DNA from: Marinifilum sp. D714
GTDB lineage: Bacteria; Bacteroidota; Bacteroidia; Bacteroidales; Marinifilaceae
Direction of reading: 5' to 3'
Assembly: GCF_030851345.1 (NCBI RefSeq)
Contig: NZ_JALPNU010000006.1
Location: 1-64,000 of the forward strand
Length of the DNA: 64,000 nucleotides
A model generated the notes under the pieces. That model was not told where the DNA came from. It was given only the letters and a program-made list of their open reading frames with translations, and made no database searches. The position numbers were made by a program, and so were the translations under genes. Shown in pieces: positions 44,972 to 54,444 of the stretch. Position 1 is the first letter of the stretch; each line of letters starts with the position of its first letter.

Positions 44972-46141
44972 TTAGAACCAAACTCCAACTCCGCAATTGA
45001 TAAAGTTCTTTTTCACATCATTACCATCTTTAAATCTTTGGTAATCTACTTTTACAACTGCACCTTTTGCCAAGTGATAGCTTAATCCAACAAACCAATC
45101 TTCACGATCGTAAGCTTTGTTAGCTGTAATACCATCAACTTTGTGGTGAGTGTTATAGTTTTCGTAACGTACGAAAGGAACTAAAGATTGTTCTTTACCA
45201 TGTAGCAAATCGTAACCTGCTTCAAGGTAATAACCTCTCATTTGCTTTCCTAAATCTTTTCCAGTCTTATCGTTATACTCCTTTACATCGTTAATGTAAG
45301 AATGAATGTATTGCCCTTTAAGCTGGAATGCATCTAGCTTGTAACGCAAGTCAAGACCTAACATGCTAATTCCAACACGAGTTGAATCTGCAACAGCTTC
45401 TGCAAAATCATCATCTTTGTCTAAGCCATTAAATTCTGATGATTGAGTTTTACCAAAATATCCTGATAAACCTAGATTAAGCCCTTTAATTCCATAATAA
45501 TCAACTTTAGCTGATACTGAAGGAGATGTAAATGTAGATTCAGCACCTTTCTGACGACCTTTTCTTAATCCATCTGATCCTCTTAATTTACCGCTACCAT
45601 CAAATCCATTAAATCCATTCATAACGTACAATTGGTACTTCAAAGGAGCATTTGCTAATCTACCTGTAACACCTACTCCAATTTCTCTCCATGTAGTTGG
45701 AACAATGTACTTATCAACGCTAGGACGCTCAACACCATTAAAATTAGTTGGCTCGTGATATTCATTAGTAATACCCATTGGCACCAACATCAAACCTCCA
45801 CGAATACTTGTATTTGGCTTGATATTGTAATTTAAGAATGCTTGCTCTACATACAATTCTTTAACGTGTTCATACTCAATTTCAGTTACAAAAGATGTCT
45901 TTTCGTTGAATTGATATCCAAAGAATAAAACCATTCTGTGTACATCCATTTTACCATTATATCTTTCATTACCGCTAATTTGCTGATTGTAGTGTACCTC
46001 GCCGTAACCACCAATACTTAGTTTTTCACTCTTAACTTTCTCTAAAATAGTTGATCCAATACTTTGTGGTTCTTTCTGATCTTGTGCATTAGTAACACCA
46101 AACGCAAAACAGATTGCTAATAGTAGTAATACTTTTTTCAT
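44972..46141 (-). CDS. Outer-membrane porin
   Basis: A 389-residue beta-barrel protein with a signal peptide (ending TNAQ), alternating polar/aromatic strands throughout and a C-terminal aromatic residue (GVGVWF). The pattern, with GGYGEVHYN at the start of the barrel, fits the phosphate-selective porin O/P-like group. The group name does not prove phosphate specificity. A -7 box TAATTTTG (complement of 46195-46202) lies about 55 bp upstream. It is followed by the flavinylated protein gene and is divergent from the metal permease gene, so transport of a metal or redox-active compound is a reasonable guess. Confidence 0.85.
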   Translation of the reverse strand: MKKVLLLLAICFAFGVTNAQDQKEPQSIGSTILEKVKSEKLSIGGYGEVHYNQQISGNERYNGKMDVHRMVLFFGYQFNEKTSFVTEIEYEHVKELYVEQAFLNYNIKPNTSIRGGLMLVPMGITNEYHEPTNFNGVERPSVDKYIVPTTWREIGVGVTGRLANAPLKYQLYVMNGFNGFDGSGKLRGSDGLRKGRQKGAESTFTSPSVSAKVDYYGIKGLNLGLSGYFGKTQSSEFNGLDKDDDFAEAVADSTRVGISMLGLDLRYKLDAFQLKGQYIHSYINDVKEYNDKTGKDLGKQMRGYYLEAGYDLLHGKEQSLVPFVRYENYNTHHKVDGITANKAYDREDWFVGLSYHLAKGAVVKVDYQRFKDGNDVKKNFINCGVGVWF

Positions 46142-46343
46142 TTCGTTTTTTCTTAGGTTTTAATTCTGATAATCCTCAGTGTAATTATCTGCGACAAAAT
46201 TAGATTCAGTCTTAATAAATAAAAATACCTACATGTTGGTATTTTTTAACTTCAGAGCAGATTTCTTCGTATATAAACATTAAAGCATACAGATATTTTA
46301 ATACTTTTGAATCAAAATAATTTGCGCAAACAGAAAGAAAAAA

Positions 46344-47657
46344 ATGGAGTACCTGAACCAATTTATAATAGATTTTATTGAGATACTAAATGAAATGTCT
46401 CCCTATTTAATGCTGGGATTTTTATTTGCCGGAATACTTAAAGTAGCTTTTCCACAACGTTATATAGACAAATACCTGGGACAAAAAAATAGTAAATCAG
46501 TATCGAATGCTTCACTAATTGGGATCCCATTACCCCTGTGTTCATGCGGAGTTATCCCAACAGGAATTTCATTTTATAAAAGTGGAGCCACCAAAGGTTC
46601 TTCTGTTTCTTTCCTAATATCAACTCCTCAAACAGGCGTTGATTCCATTTTGGTAACCTATTCCTTATTGGGCTTACCTTTTGCTATCATTAGACCAATC
46701 ATTGCTTTGGCTACAGGATATTTAGGAGGTATTTTAACCAATAGAATAGATGATTCTGATGAAATTAAAACTTTCAAAACTTCTGACAGTTCTTGTGCTA
46801 CTGAAGGAAAAGACAATTGTGGTTGCGAAACAAATGACACAAAACAAAAATCAAAATTGTATACACTTTTCCATTATGCCTTTGTAGAGTTCCTGCAGGA
46901 TATTTCGAAGTGGCTAATCATTGGTTTAGTTTTAGCAGCAGTAATTTCAGTTCTAATTCCTGATGATTTCTTTAGTAGTTTTATTGGCAACGACTTAATT
47001 GGAATGTTTGTAATATTAATCGCATCAATTCCTTTGTATATCTGTGCAACTTCATCAGTTCCTGTAGCTGCAGTTTTAATGATGAAAGGTTTATCTCCTG
47101 GAGCTGCCCTAGTATTTTTAATGGCTGGACCAGCCACCAATGCAGCAACCATAACCGTATTGAACAAAGTGCTTGGAAAAAAAACAATGTGGGCATACCT
47201 TATCTCAATAATTAGCGGTGCCATTGTTTTCGGATTACTAATCGACAACTTTCTTCCAAGAGAATGGTTTACATTTGGTGGATTACATCATCACATGTCA
47301 GGACATGAAGGACATTGGGAACTTCCCAATTGGCTAAAATGGGGAAGTAGTATAAGTTTATCCTTACTAATACTTAATGGTTACATTCAAAAGTATATAT
47401 CCTCAAAAAAGGAAATTAAAAGCATTGAACAAGAAATTCAAAAAGAGGAAAAACTAGTGAGTGTATATGGCATGAGCTGTAACCATTGTAAAAATAGTGT
47501 TGAAAAACACATTGGTGCTTTGCAAAACATTGAAGTTGCAGAAGTTAACCTTGAACAGAAAATTTTACGAATGGTTGGTACATCTATTAATTTATCTCAC
47601 ATTAAAAAAGAAATAGAAAGTTTGGGTTTTGAATTTGATGAAAATGTAAAAAACTAA
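46344..47657 (+). CDS. SO_0444-type Cu/Zn efflux permease with C-terminal HMA domain
   Basis: A 437-residue membrane protein of the DUF318/ArsP-like permease family (SO_0444 group). The hallmark IPLPLCSCGVIPTG places Cys66 and Cys68 in the membrane path, and STPQTG follows. A second half-repeat contains YICATSSVPVAA and MAGPATNA. A Cys/His-rich cytosolic loop (about 150-165) and a C-terminal heavy-metal-associated domain with GMSCNHC (about 376-382) would bind the metal. The family is linked to copper or zinc export; the exact ion cannot be read. It is divergent from the porin gene. Confidence 0.9.
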   Translation: MEYLNQFIIDFIEILNEMSPYLMLGFLFAGILKVAFPQRYIDKYLGQKNSKSVSNASLIGIPLPLCSCGVIPTGISFYKSGATKGSSVSFLISTPQTGVDSILVTYSLLGLPFAIIRPIIALATGYLGGILTNRIDDSDEIKTFKTSDSSCATEGKDNCGCETNDTKQKSKLYTLFHYAFVEFLQDISKWLIIGLVLAAVISVLIPDDFFSSFIGNDLIGMFVILIASIPLYICATSSVPVAAVLMMKGLSPGAALVFLMAGPATNAATITVLNKVLGKKTMWAYLISIISGAIVFGLLIDNFLPREWFTFGGLHHHMSGHEGHWELPNWLKWGSSISLSLLILNGYIQKYISSKKEIKSIEQEIQKEEKLVSVYGMSCNHCKNSVEKHIGALQNIEVAEVNLEQKILRMVGTSINLSHIKKEIESLGFEFDENVKN

Positions 47658-48017
47658 AAAAATATATTTTAACACAACCAACTTAAACAATAATCTCATA
47701 CACTGTTAGTTCTGCCTTGTGTGCATATAATTAGTCTACCCTAGAAAAGCTATACAAACAACCTCTTATTTTTATTAAGAATCTTTCTAAACCAAGCGTT
47801 TTGCATGATATTTATCATATTTTTATGTCAAATCGCATTGATACATGTTCATATTTAATTACTTGGAAACTTCGATTTTTTAATTATTTTTGAGATGCTG
47901 TACAACATATTTATGCTGTATATTATCTTTTTTTTGGGAAACTATTCCTAATCTAATGGTAAATAATTGACTTAAAACAAGGCTTTTATAAAGTCTAATT
48001 AACAATTAACCAAAACT
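47658..48017. other. Intergenic region upstream of the carboxylase operon
   Basis: AT-rich and without a recognisable gene. It contains a good promoter at 47863-47892 and a short direct repeat of GCTGTA near 47896 and 47914. That promoter would give a leader of roughly 120 bases, long enough for regulation, but no known riboswitch is visible. Confidence 0.5.
47863..47892 (+). promoter_or_regulatory. Promoter of the acyl-CoA carboxylase operon
   Basis: TTG at 47863-47865 and TATTTTTG at 47885-47892 are separated by 19 bp, a close fit to the Bacteroidota -33/-7 consensus. The start codon of the first gene lies about 125 bp downstream. Confidence 0.55.
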
Positions 48018-49541
48018 ATGATTACGAAGATTTCAAAAGTCCTCGTTGCTAATCGAGGAGAAATTGCTCTGCGCGTAATGCGATCGTGTAGAGAATTAGG
48101 GATTAAATCCGTTGCGGTATATTCCGATGTAGATAGAACATCTATGCACGTTCGATATGCCGATCAGGCATTTCATATTGGTCCTGCAGCATCTGCTGAA
48201 AGTTACCTGAACATTGAAAAAATTATTGAAGTAGCTAAAAAATCCAAAGCGGATGCCATTCATCCAGGCTATGGATTTTTAAGTGAAAATGCAGAATTCT
48301 CAAAGAGATGTCAGCAAGAAGGCATCATATTTATTGGGCCCACTCCCGAAGTTATTTCAACAATGGGTGATAAAATTACCGCCCGTCAAACCATGATAGA
48401 TGGAGGAGTTCCTGTAGTTCCCGGCACAAAGGAGAATCTTGATGATGATGAAACCGCCCTTAAAGTGATCAGAAAAATAGGACTTCCTGTAATGATTAAA
48501 GCTTCTGCTGGTGGTGGTGGAAAAGGAATGCGAATGGTTGATAAGGAAGAAAATATTCTTAGTGCTTTAAGAGCTGCCAAATCAGAAGCCAGATCCGCAT
48601 TTGGAGATGACTCAGTTTATGTGGAAAAATACATCTCTTCTCCTCATCATATCGAGTTTCAAATCTTGGGTGATCAACATGGAAATGTAATTCACCTTTG
48701 TGAACGTGAATGTTCCGTTCAACGTCGACATCAGAAAGTTGTGGAGGAAACACCGTCCCCACTTTTAACTCCTGAACTTAGAGAAAAAATGGGTGAAGCT
48801 GCTGTAGCAGCCGCTAAAGCAGTGAATTATTATGGCGCTGGCACCATCGAATTCTTAGCAGATAACGATCACAATTTCTATTTCCTAGAGATGAATACAC
48901 GTTTGCAAGTGGAACATCCAATTACGGAAAGGACTACAGGCTACGATCTTGTTAAGCAGCAAATTCTTATCGCTGAAGGACAGAAGTTGAATATCAAACA
49001 AGAAGAAGTATTTCAGTTTGGACATGCAATTGAGTGCAGAATTTATGCCGAAGACACCGATAATAACTTCATGCCAAGTCCTGGTTTAATAACTCATATT
49101 ACGGAACCAATGGGATTAGGCGTTAGAACCGATGGATACGTTTATGAAGGATATGAAATTCCTATTCATTATGACCCGATGATCTCCAAGTTAATTATTT
49201 GGGCACGTACTCGCGAAGAAGCCATAGAAAGAATGCGTCGTGCGCTATATGAATACAAAATTACCGGAGTTAAAACCTCAATAAAATTCTTGGAAAGAAT
49301 TATGGATTGTCGTGATTTTAGAGATGGAAATTACGATACTCACTTTATACAGAACAATGAAGAATTTTTGCTTGCCAATGATGAAGCCAAGCAACAATTT
49401 GAAGATCTGGCCATAGTTACTGCCTTTTTAGATTATCATCACAAATTAAAGAATGCTCAAGTGAGTCAAGAAATTTCTAAATCAAGCCGATGGAAAGATT
49501 TCGGTAGACGTAGAGGTGTTTACAGAGCAAGTGAAAATTAA
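48018..49541 (+). CDS. accC: Biotin carboxylase subunit of acyl-CoA carboxylase
   Basis: A 507-residue AccC-type ATP-grasp enzyme that carboxylates biotin with bicarbonate and ATP. Visible motifs: VANRGEIALRVMRSC at the N-terminus, KASAGGGGKGMR (ATP-binding glycine loop), CERECSVQRRHQKVVEE, EMNTRLQVEHPITE and the C-terminal SKLIIWARTREEAI. The C-terminus extends about 50 residues beyond the usual AccC length. It begins a three-gene operon with a biotin carrier and a carboxyltransferase, so it belongs to a propionyl- or acetyl-CoA carboxylase rather than to a pyruvate carboxylase. Confidence 0.95.
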   Translation: MITKISKVLVANRGEIALRVMRSCRELGIKSVAVYSDVDRTSMHVRYADQAFHIGPAASAESYLNIEKIIEVAKKSKADAIHPGYGFLSENAEFSKRCQQEGIIFIGPTPEVISTMGDKITARQTMIDGGVPVVPGTKENLDDDETALKVIRKIGLPVMIKASAGGGGKGMRMVDKEENILSALRAAKSEARSAFGDDSVYVEKYISSPHHIEFQILGDQHGNVIHLCERECSVQRRHQKVVEETPSPLLTPELREKMGEAAVAAAKAVNYYGAGTIEFLADNDHNFYFLEMNTRLQVEHPITERTTGYDLVKQQILIAEGQKLNIKQEEVFQFGHAIECRIYAEDTDNNFMPSPGLITHITEPMGLGVRTDGYVYEGYEIPIHYDPMISKLIIWARTREEAIERMRRALYEYKITGVKTSIKFLERIMDCRDFRDGNYDTHFIQNNEEFLLANDEAKQQFEDLAIVTAFLDYHHKLKNAQVSQEISKSSRWKDFGRRRGVYRASEN

Positions 49542-49567
49542 AATGGTTCAACTTCAAAAAAAAAATT

Positions 49568-50077
49568 ATGGCATTAGAAATTAAATTAGATGACCGAGTT
49601 GCTAAGGTTGAACTTCTTGCTGAAGATGGCAACCATGTTAAAATCATAGTAGACGACAGGGAATATGACTTGGACATGCAGCAGGTTGAAAATGGAGTTT
49701 ACTCCGTGATGTACAAAGGACGTTCATTCAATGTTGAGTTAATTGAAAAAGGAAATCCTAAAAAATACACTGTCAACACATTTTATCACTCGTACGATGC
49801 TGAAATAATTGATGCTGAAACAAAGTATTTGCAAACGAGAAATGCAGGTAACCTTGAAGCAGCAGAAAGTACAATATCATCTCCTATGCCTGGAAAGGTT
49901 GTTAAAATTCCCGTTGAACTAGGCTCGGAAGTGAAAAAGGGAGATACTGTAATCATTATTTCGGCAATGAAAATGGAAAGCGAATACAAAGCAATGAAAG
50001 ATGGAGTTGTGAAAGAAATCTTTGTAAAAGAAGATGATACTATTGATGGCAATCAACCTCTTGTATTCATTGATTAA
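49568..50077 (+). CDS. Biotin carrier subunit of acyl-CoA carboxylase
   Basis: A 169-residue protein with a C-terminal biotinyl domain. SAMKME (Lys135 biotinylated) lies 35 residues from the end, and SPMPGKVVKI forms the conserved first hairpin. The first 95 residues form a separate beta-rich domain. It lies 26 bp after the biotin carboxylase gene and 58 bp before the carboxyltransferase gene. It is distinct from the carrier of the decarboxylase (16784-17206), so the two machines need not share a biotin arm. Confidence 0.93.
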   Translation: MALEIKLDDRVAKVELLAEDGNHVKIIVDDREYDLDMQQVENGVYSVMYKGRSFNVELIEKGNPKKYTVNTFYHSYDAEIIDAETKYLQTRNAGNLEAAESTISSPMPGKVVKIPVELGSEVKKGDTVIIISAMKMESEYKAMKDGVVKEIFVKEDDTIDGNQPLVFID

Positions 50078-50135
50078 AATCGAATTGTTTACACAATTTG
50101 AAGTTCGCAATTAATAATTTGTAATAAAATAAGAC

Positions 50136-51671
50136 ATGTTGACAATAGAAGATAAAATCAAAAAGTTTGAAGAACTAAATAAAGCTGCTGAACTTGGTGG
50201 CGGACAAGAAAGAATTGACAAACATCATGCAGCCGGAAAAAAAACGGCTCGTGAAAGAATTAATGATCTGCTAGACCCAGAAACATTTGTTGAAGTTGAC
50301 AAAATGGTTACACATAGGTCAACGGATTTTGGAATGGAAAAGAACAAAATTCCAGGTGATGGAGTTGTCTGTGGATATGGAAAAGTGGATGGTCGATTGG
50401 TTTATGTCTTTGCACAGGATTTTACAGTTTTCGGTGGTTCTCTAAGTAGAGCTAATGCCGATAAAATTGTGAAGATCACCAAACTGGCAATGAAAATGGG
50501 AGCTCCAATCATTGGTTTGAATGATTCTGGTGGAGCTAGAATTCAGGAAGGAGTTCAAAGTTTAGCTGGCTATGCCGATATATTCTATCAAAATGTTCGT
50601 GGATCTGGAGTAATTCCCCAGATTTCAGCAATTATGGGTCCTTGTGCCGGTGGTGCCGTATACTCTCCTGCCCTAACCGATTTCATCATGATGGTGAAGG
50701 ATACAAGCTACATGTTTGTTACTGGCCCGGATGTTATCAAAACTGTAACACACGAAGAGGTAACAAAAGAAGAACTGGGTGGTGCCATTACCCACAATTC
50801 AAAAAGTGGTGTAGCTCACTTTACTGCGGATAATGATGAGCAAGCAATGATGATGCTAAGGGAATTAATTGGATTCTTGCCTTCAAATAACATGGAAGAT
50901 CCACCGATAAAACCATGCACCGATAACATTCATCGCGAAGATGAAAAACTACAGACCATGGTTCCAGTGGATCCTAACAAGCCATATGATATGAAAGAAA
51001 TCATTGAAACGGTGGTTGATGATCACAATTTCTTTGAAGTGATGCCTTTGTACGCACAGAATATCACCATTGGTTTTGCACGATTGGCAGGTAGACCCGT
51101 AGGAATTGTAGCCAACAACCCAGCTTTCCTTGCTGGTGTTTTAGATATTAACAGTTCTATTAAAGCAGCACGCTTTGTTCGTTTCTGTGATGCTTTTAAT
51201 ATTCCATTGGTAACTTTTGTTGATGTTCCAGGTTTCTTACCAGGTACGGCGCAAGAATATGGTGGCATTATTAAACATGGTGCTAAATTGTTGTATGCCT
51301 TTGCAGAAGCAACCGTGCCTAAAATTACAATGATTACACGTAAGGCTTATGGTGGTGCTTATGATGTAATGGCATCGAAGCATATTGGTGCCGACATTAA
51401 TTACTCGTTCCCAACAGGGGAAATTGCAGTTATGGGTGCCGAAGGTGCAGTAAATATTATGCACAAAGGTTTGACAGAATCGGAAAGAGCTGATGCTATT
51501 GAAGATTACAGAGATAAATTTGCCCACCCATACAAAGCTGCCGAATTAGGATATGTTGACGAGGTTATACAGCCTAAAGAAAGCAGATACAAGTTGATAC
51601 AAGCTTTAGAAATGTGCGCCAATAAGAGCGAACAAAATCCTCCTAAAAAACACGGAAATATTCCTTTATAG
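50136..51671 (+). CDS. pccB: Carboxyltransferase subunit, probably propionyl-CoA carboxylase beta
   Basis: A 511-residue carboxyltransferase closely resembling MmdA at 17573-19129 across its length, with [26 protein letters not shown] and [22 protein letters not shown]. Operon partners (biotin carboxylase and carrier) mean it works in the ATP-driven carboxylating direction, most likely propionyl-CoA to methylmalonyl-CoA. Acetyl-CoA as substrate cannot be excluded; actinobacterial-type acyl-CoA carboxylases take both. The operon ends with a strong terminator 15 bp behind the stop codon. Confidence 0.9.
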   Translation: MLTIEDKIKKFEELNKAAELGGGQERIDKHHAAGKKTARERINDLLDPETFVEVDKMVTHRSTDFGMEKNKIPGDGVVCGYGKVDGRLVYVFAQDFTVFGGSLSRANADKIVKITKLAMKMGAPIIGLNDSGGARIQEGVQSLAGYADIFYQNVRGSGVIPQISAIMGPCAGGAVYSPALTDFIMMVKDTSYMFVTGPDVIKTVTHEEVTKEELGGAITHNSKSGVAHFTADNDEQAMMMLRELIGFLPSNNMEDPPIKPCTDNIHREDEKLQTMVPVDPNKPYDMKEIIETVVDDHNFFEVMPLYAQNITIGFARLAGRPVGIVANNPAFLAGVLDINSSIKAARFVRFCDAFNIPLVTFVDVPGFLPGTAQEYGGIIKHGAKLLYAFAEATVPKITMITRKAYGGAYDVMASKHIGADINYSFPTGEIAVMGAEGAVNIMHKGLTESERADAIEDYRDKFAHPYKAAELGYVDEVIQPKESRYKLIQALEMCANKSEQNPPKKHGNIPL

Positions 51672-51685
51672 ATCAGATTAAATAC

Positions 51686-51722
51686 AAAAGAAGCATGGCT
51701 TAAAAGTCATGCTTCTTTTTTT
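51686..51722 (+). terminator. Terminator of the carboxylase operon
   Basis: Arms AAAAGAAGCATG and CATGCTTCTTTT around a short loop, ending in T. It lies between convergent genes and may serve both. Confidence 0.9.
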
Positions 51723-51734
51723 ATGATGTTGTTT

Positions 51735-52817
51735 TTAAAATCGATAGCCAGCTTTCTGAATATCTTTAAAAGTATTTATAGGTTTGTTGGGTTTTAATTG
51801 CTTTGCCAAAAACTTATAAATCTTTACACGAATTTCCTTAGCCTTTTTAGTATCCATTCTATCAAAAGAGTGTCCTCCTGGAACCGCTTGATAGATTTCA
51901 TATTCAAATGTTTTACCATCTGCTTTTAGCGATTTAATTAAATGCTCTACTTCCAAAACATTTACATCATCGTCGTTGGTATTGGTATGAATTAATAAGG
52001 GTGAATTCTTAAATTTATGAGTATTCCAAGCTGGTGATCGTCTTCGATATTCAGCCAAATTATCATTGGCTGTTTTGCCAATATGGTAGTCAGCCGAATA
52101 CAAATCACGATATGATTGCGTCATATATCCCATTCGGGCAACCAAATCGCTTACAGGAACTCCTGCAAATCCAACTTTGTAATCCTTTGGGTGGTTAAAC
52201 AGATTGAAGAGCGTAATCATTCCGCCATGACTCCACCCCATAATTCCTATTCTGTTCTCATCAACAAAATCGTAATTTTCAATCATATAATTGCGGCTGG
52301 CATAAACATCTTCATTCTCTAATCCACCGTAATCAATTTTCTCGTAATGACCTTTTCCATATCCTGTGCTACCACGATATTCAGCAGCAACCACTATATA
52401 TTCCTGAGCAATAAGTTCACGAACAATATGGGTATAATAGGTTGTGAAATCGCCATGTACTCCACCGTGCGGTAATACCATTAAAGGGTATTTTTTATTG
52501 ACATCTAAGTTTTTTGGGAAAAAGGCATAGGTCCAAAACTTTACAGGATTACCTGCCCCTTTTGCCGTTGGATTTTTCTCTTTCCACTTTGGTGGTCCGT
52601 AAATGTATAATTTATCGATATGAGCAACATCTCCTACTCTCTCGAACCAAATGATATCATCTACCATTTTTTGAAGACGATCCAATCGGTGGTCTAAATT
52701 TTCATTGTAATTTTTAAGTTCTTCAATCTCACTTTTCATTTCTTGAGATTGCGCAAATCCTGAAAGCGAAATCAGGCTTAACATGAGAATGACTAAGCTG
52801 TGTTTTAGTTTTATCAT
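51735..52817 (-). CDS. Exported S9-type serine hydrolase
   Basis: A 360-residue alpha/beta hydrolase of the prolyl oligopeptidase (S9) type with a signal peptide (ending SGFAQ). The nucleophile elbow is GWSHGG (Ser196), the acid probably lies in the NTNDDDVNV stretch and the catalytic His is in PGGHSFD near the end. The N-terminal propeller of full S9 enzymes is missing and replaced by a short coiled coil (about 26-55), so it is a catalytic domain on its own. Peptidase or esterase activity cannot be told apart. It is transcribed alone, with the inverted-repeat element in its upstream region. Confidence 0.87.
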   Translation of the reverse strand: MIKLKHSLVILMLSLISLSGFAQSQEMKSEIEELKNYNENLDHRLDRLQKMVDDIIWFERVGDVAHIDKLYIYGPPKWKEKNPTAKGAGNPVKFWTYAFFPKNLDVNKKYPLMVLPHGGVHGDFTTYYTHIVRELIAQEYIVVAAEYRGSTGYGKGHYEKIDYGGLENEDVYASRNYMIENYDFVDENRIGIMGWSHGGMITLFNLFNHPKDYKVGFAGVPVSDLVARMGYMTQSYRDLYSADYHIGKTANDNLAEYRRRSPAWNTHKFKNSPLLIHTNTNDDDVNVLEVEHLIKSLKADGKTFEYEIYQAVPGGHSFDRMDTKKAKEIRVKIYKFLAKQLKPNKPINTFKDIQKAGYRF

Positions 52818-52897
52818 TTTGTGAGTTATTAATGGTTGGTTGTTATAAACTTCGACTAAGTTATAAAATAATATAGCAGATCATCACAGCCTTACGA

Positions 52898-53062
52898 AAT
52901 ATTACGGTGCGCTGCACCTTAGGTAAAACAAACCATATCGTTCTATAAATATTAAGGTACTCTTTACCGATTCATATAATCATGTAATTCAAGCAACAGA
53001 GATGCGTAATATTTATAGAAAATAATAGGCATGAAAGTTTAGGTGCAGCGCACCGTAATATT
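52898..53062. repeat. Nested inverted-repeat element of 165 bp
   Basis: A perfect 22-bp inverted repeat (52898-52919 and 53041-53062, core TTACGGTGCGCTGCACC) encloses a second perfect 14-bp inverted repeat (52941-52954 and 53017-53030, TTCTATAAATATTA and its complement). Between them is a small GGTA/TACC hairpin near 52956-52968. The GC-rich outer arm stands out from the AT-rich surroundings. The whole could fold into one long cruciform or RNA stem. It resembles a miniature inverted-repeat element or a structured RNA; no target duplication is obvious. Confidence 0.75.
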
Positions 53063-53070
53063 ACCAGATT

Positions 53071-54393
53071 CTACTTCAACTCCAATTTAAATATTTTGGT
53101 AGTTGTAGCAGTAATCTTAAATCGATCATCTAAACGATAACCAACAACCCAGGCAATTCTATCGCCAGAAATCAATAACCAGGTATTTTCCTTATCCTGC
53201 AACGAAAACTTTTGATCGATAAAGAAATCAGATATCTTCTTGTTTCCCTTCATACCTATCGGACGGAAACTATCTCCCTTTTGCCATTTACGCAGCTTCA
53301 ACGGAAACTTCAATTTACTGGCATCCAAACAAGCCATTTCCGGATTGGTTGGGAATTTAAAGTTTGCTGTTCTATCAATAAATGATGCCTCCATTTCTAT
53401 TGGGAACTCAATCAATCCCGATTTTTCCTCCAACAAGTATTCGCTGGAATCATTTTCTTTCAATTCAGATAAAATCAAATACTTTCTATCTCTTAAAATC
53501 TGGTGTGTGGATGAAAAGAACCTTTTGCCAGAAATGGAATCTATTGATTTGGCAATCATTCTTACATCACGATGATGAAATCCGTAAGGTGATAATATTT
53601 CGAACAAATGAGATGATGGGGAAGGCAATTCTTGCAATCGTGCAATGGAGATTAACAATTGATTCTCTCTTTGGAAAACCAAATGCAAACGATTCTCTTC
53701 GATTACATCATTGTAAATCTGTTCAACCTCTTTAAATCGTTGAACATTTTCACTCATGGTTTTTCTAATGGCTGGATTGATCTGTTCCAAAACCGGAATT
53801 ACCTGGTGGCGAATTTTATTTCGTACAAAGTCGGTTTCTCGGTTGGTTGAATCTTCGCGGTAGTTTAAACCTTCCCTTTCGGCAAACTCTTCTAACTCTT
53901 TTCGGGTGAAAGGAAGCAGTGGTCTAATAATCTTGCCCAACTTCGGTTTTATTCCTGTTAAGCCATGAATTCCAGTCCCTCTTACCAAGTTAATCAATAC
54001 CGTTTCCGCAACATCATCGGCATGATGACCAACGGCAATGTATTGGTAATTCTCCAATTCCAGAATTTTATTGAACCACTCGTACCTCAGTTCCCGAGCT
54101 GCCATTTCAATAGAAAGCTTATTGCTATCGGCATAAGCCTTAGTATCAAAATCTTTAGAATAAAAAGGTAGATTGTATTGCTTGCCCAGATTTTTTACCA
54201 ATTCGAAATCGCCATCCGATTCATCGCCTCGCAAATGAAAATTGCAATGTGCAATTGCGCAGTTTACTTCCATTTTTAAAAGCATATGAAGCAAAACAAC
54301 AGAATCGATTCCTCCGCTTACCGCAACCAAAACTTTTTCATCACGATAAAACAGATTTTCTTCTTCTACAAAGCGAACTAACTTACGAAACAC
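53071..54393 (-). CDS. tilS: tRNA(Ile)-lysidine synthase
   Basis: A 440-residue N-type ATP pyrophosphatase. The PP-loop SGGIDS is at residues 26-31 and is followed by the typical AHCNFHLRGDESDGD, GHHADDVAETVLINLVRG and NKIRHQVIPVL segments. The C-terminal TilS domain (about 360-440, with WQKGDSFRPIGMKGNKKISDFF) is present. It converts the wobble cytidine of tRNA-Ile(CAU) to lysidine and is essential. It lies 51 bp downstream of pabB on the same strand, so the two may be cotranscribed. Confidence 0.96.
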   Translation of the reverse strand: MFRKLVRFVEEENLFYRDEKVLVAVSGGIDSVVLLHMLLKMEVNCAIAHCNFHLRGDESDGDFELVKNLGKQYNLPFYSKDFDTKAYADSNKLSIEMAARELRYEWFNKILELENYQYIAVGHHADDVAETVLINLVRGTGIHGLTGIKPKLGKIIRPLLPFTRKELEEFAEREGLNYREDSTNRETDFVRNKIRHQVIPVLEQINPAIRKTMSENVQRFKEVEQIYNDVIEENRLHLVFQRENQLLISIARLQELPSPSSHLFEILSPYGFHHRDVRMIAKSIDSISGKRFFSSTHQILRDRKYLILSELKENDSSEYLLEEKSGLIEFPIEMEASFIDRTANFKFPTNPEMACLDASKLKFPLKLRKWQKGDSFRPIGMKGNKKISDFFIDQKFSLQDKENTWLLISGDRIAWVVGYRLDDRFKITATTTKIFKLELK

Positions 54394-54444
54394 GATAGTA
54401 ATTTATAATTAGTAATTAATAATGAGTAATAAGTCTAATCAATT

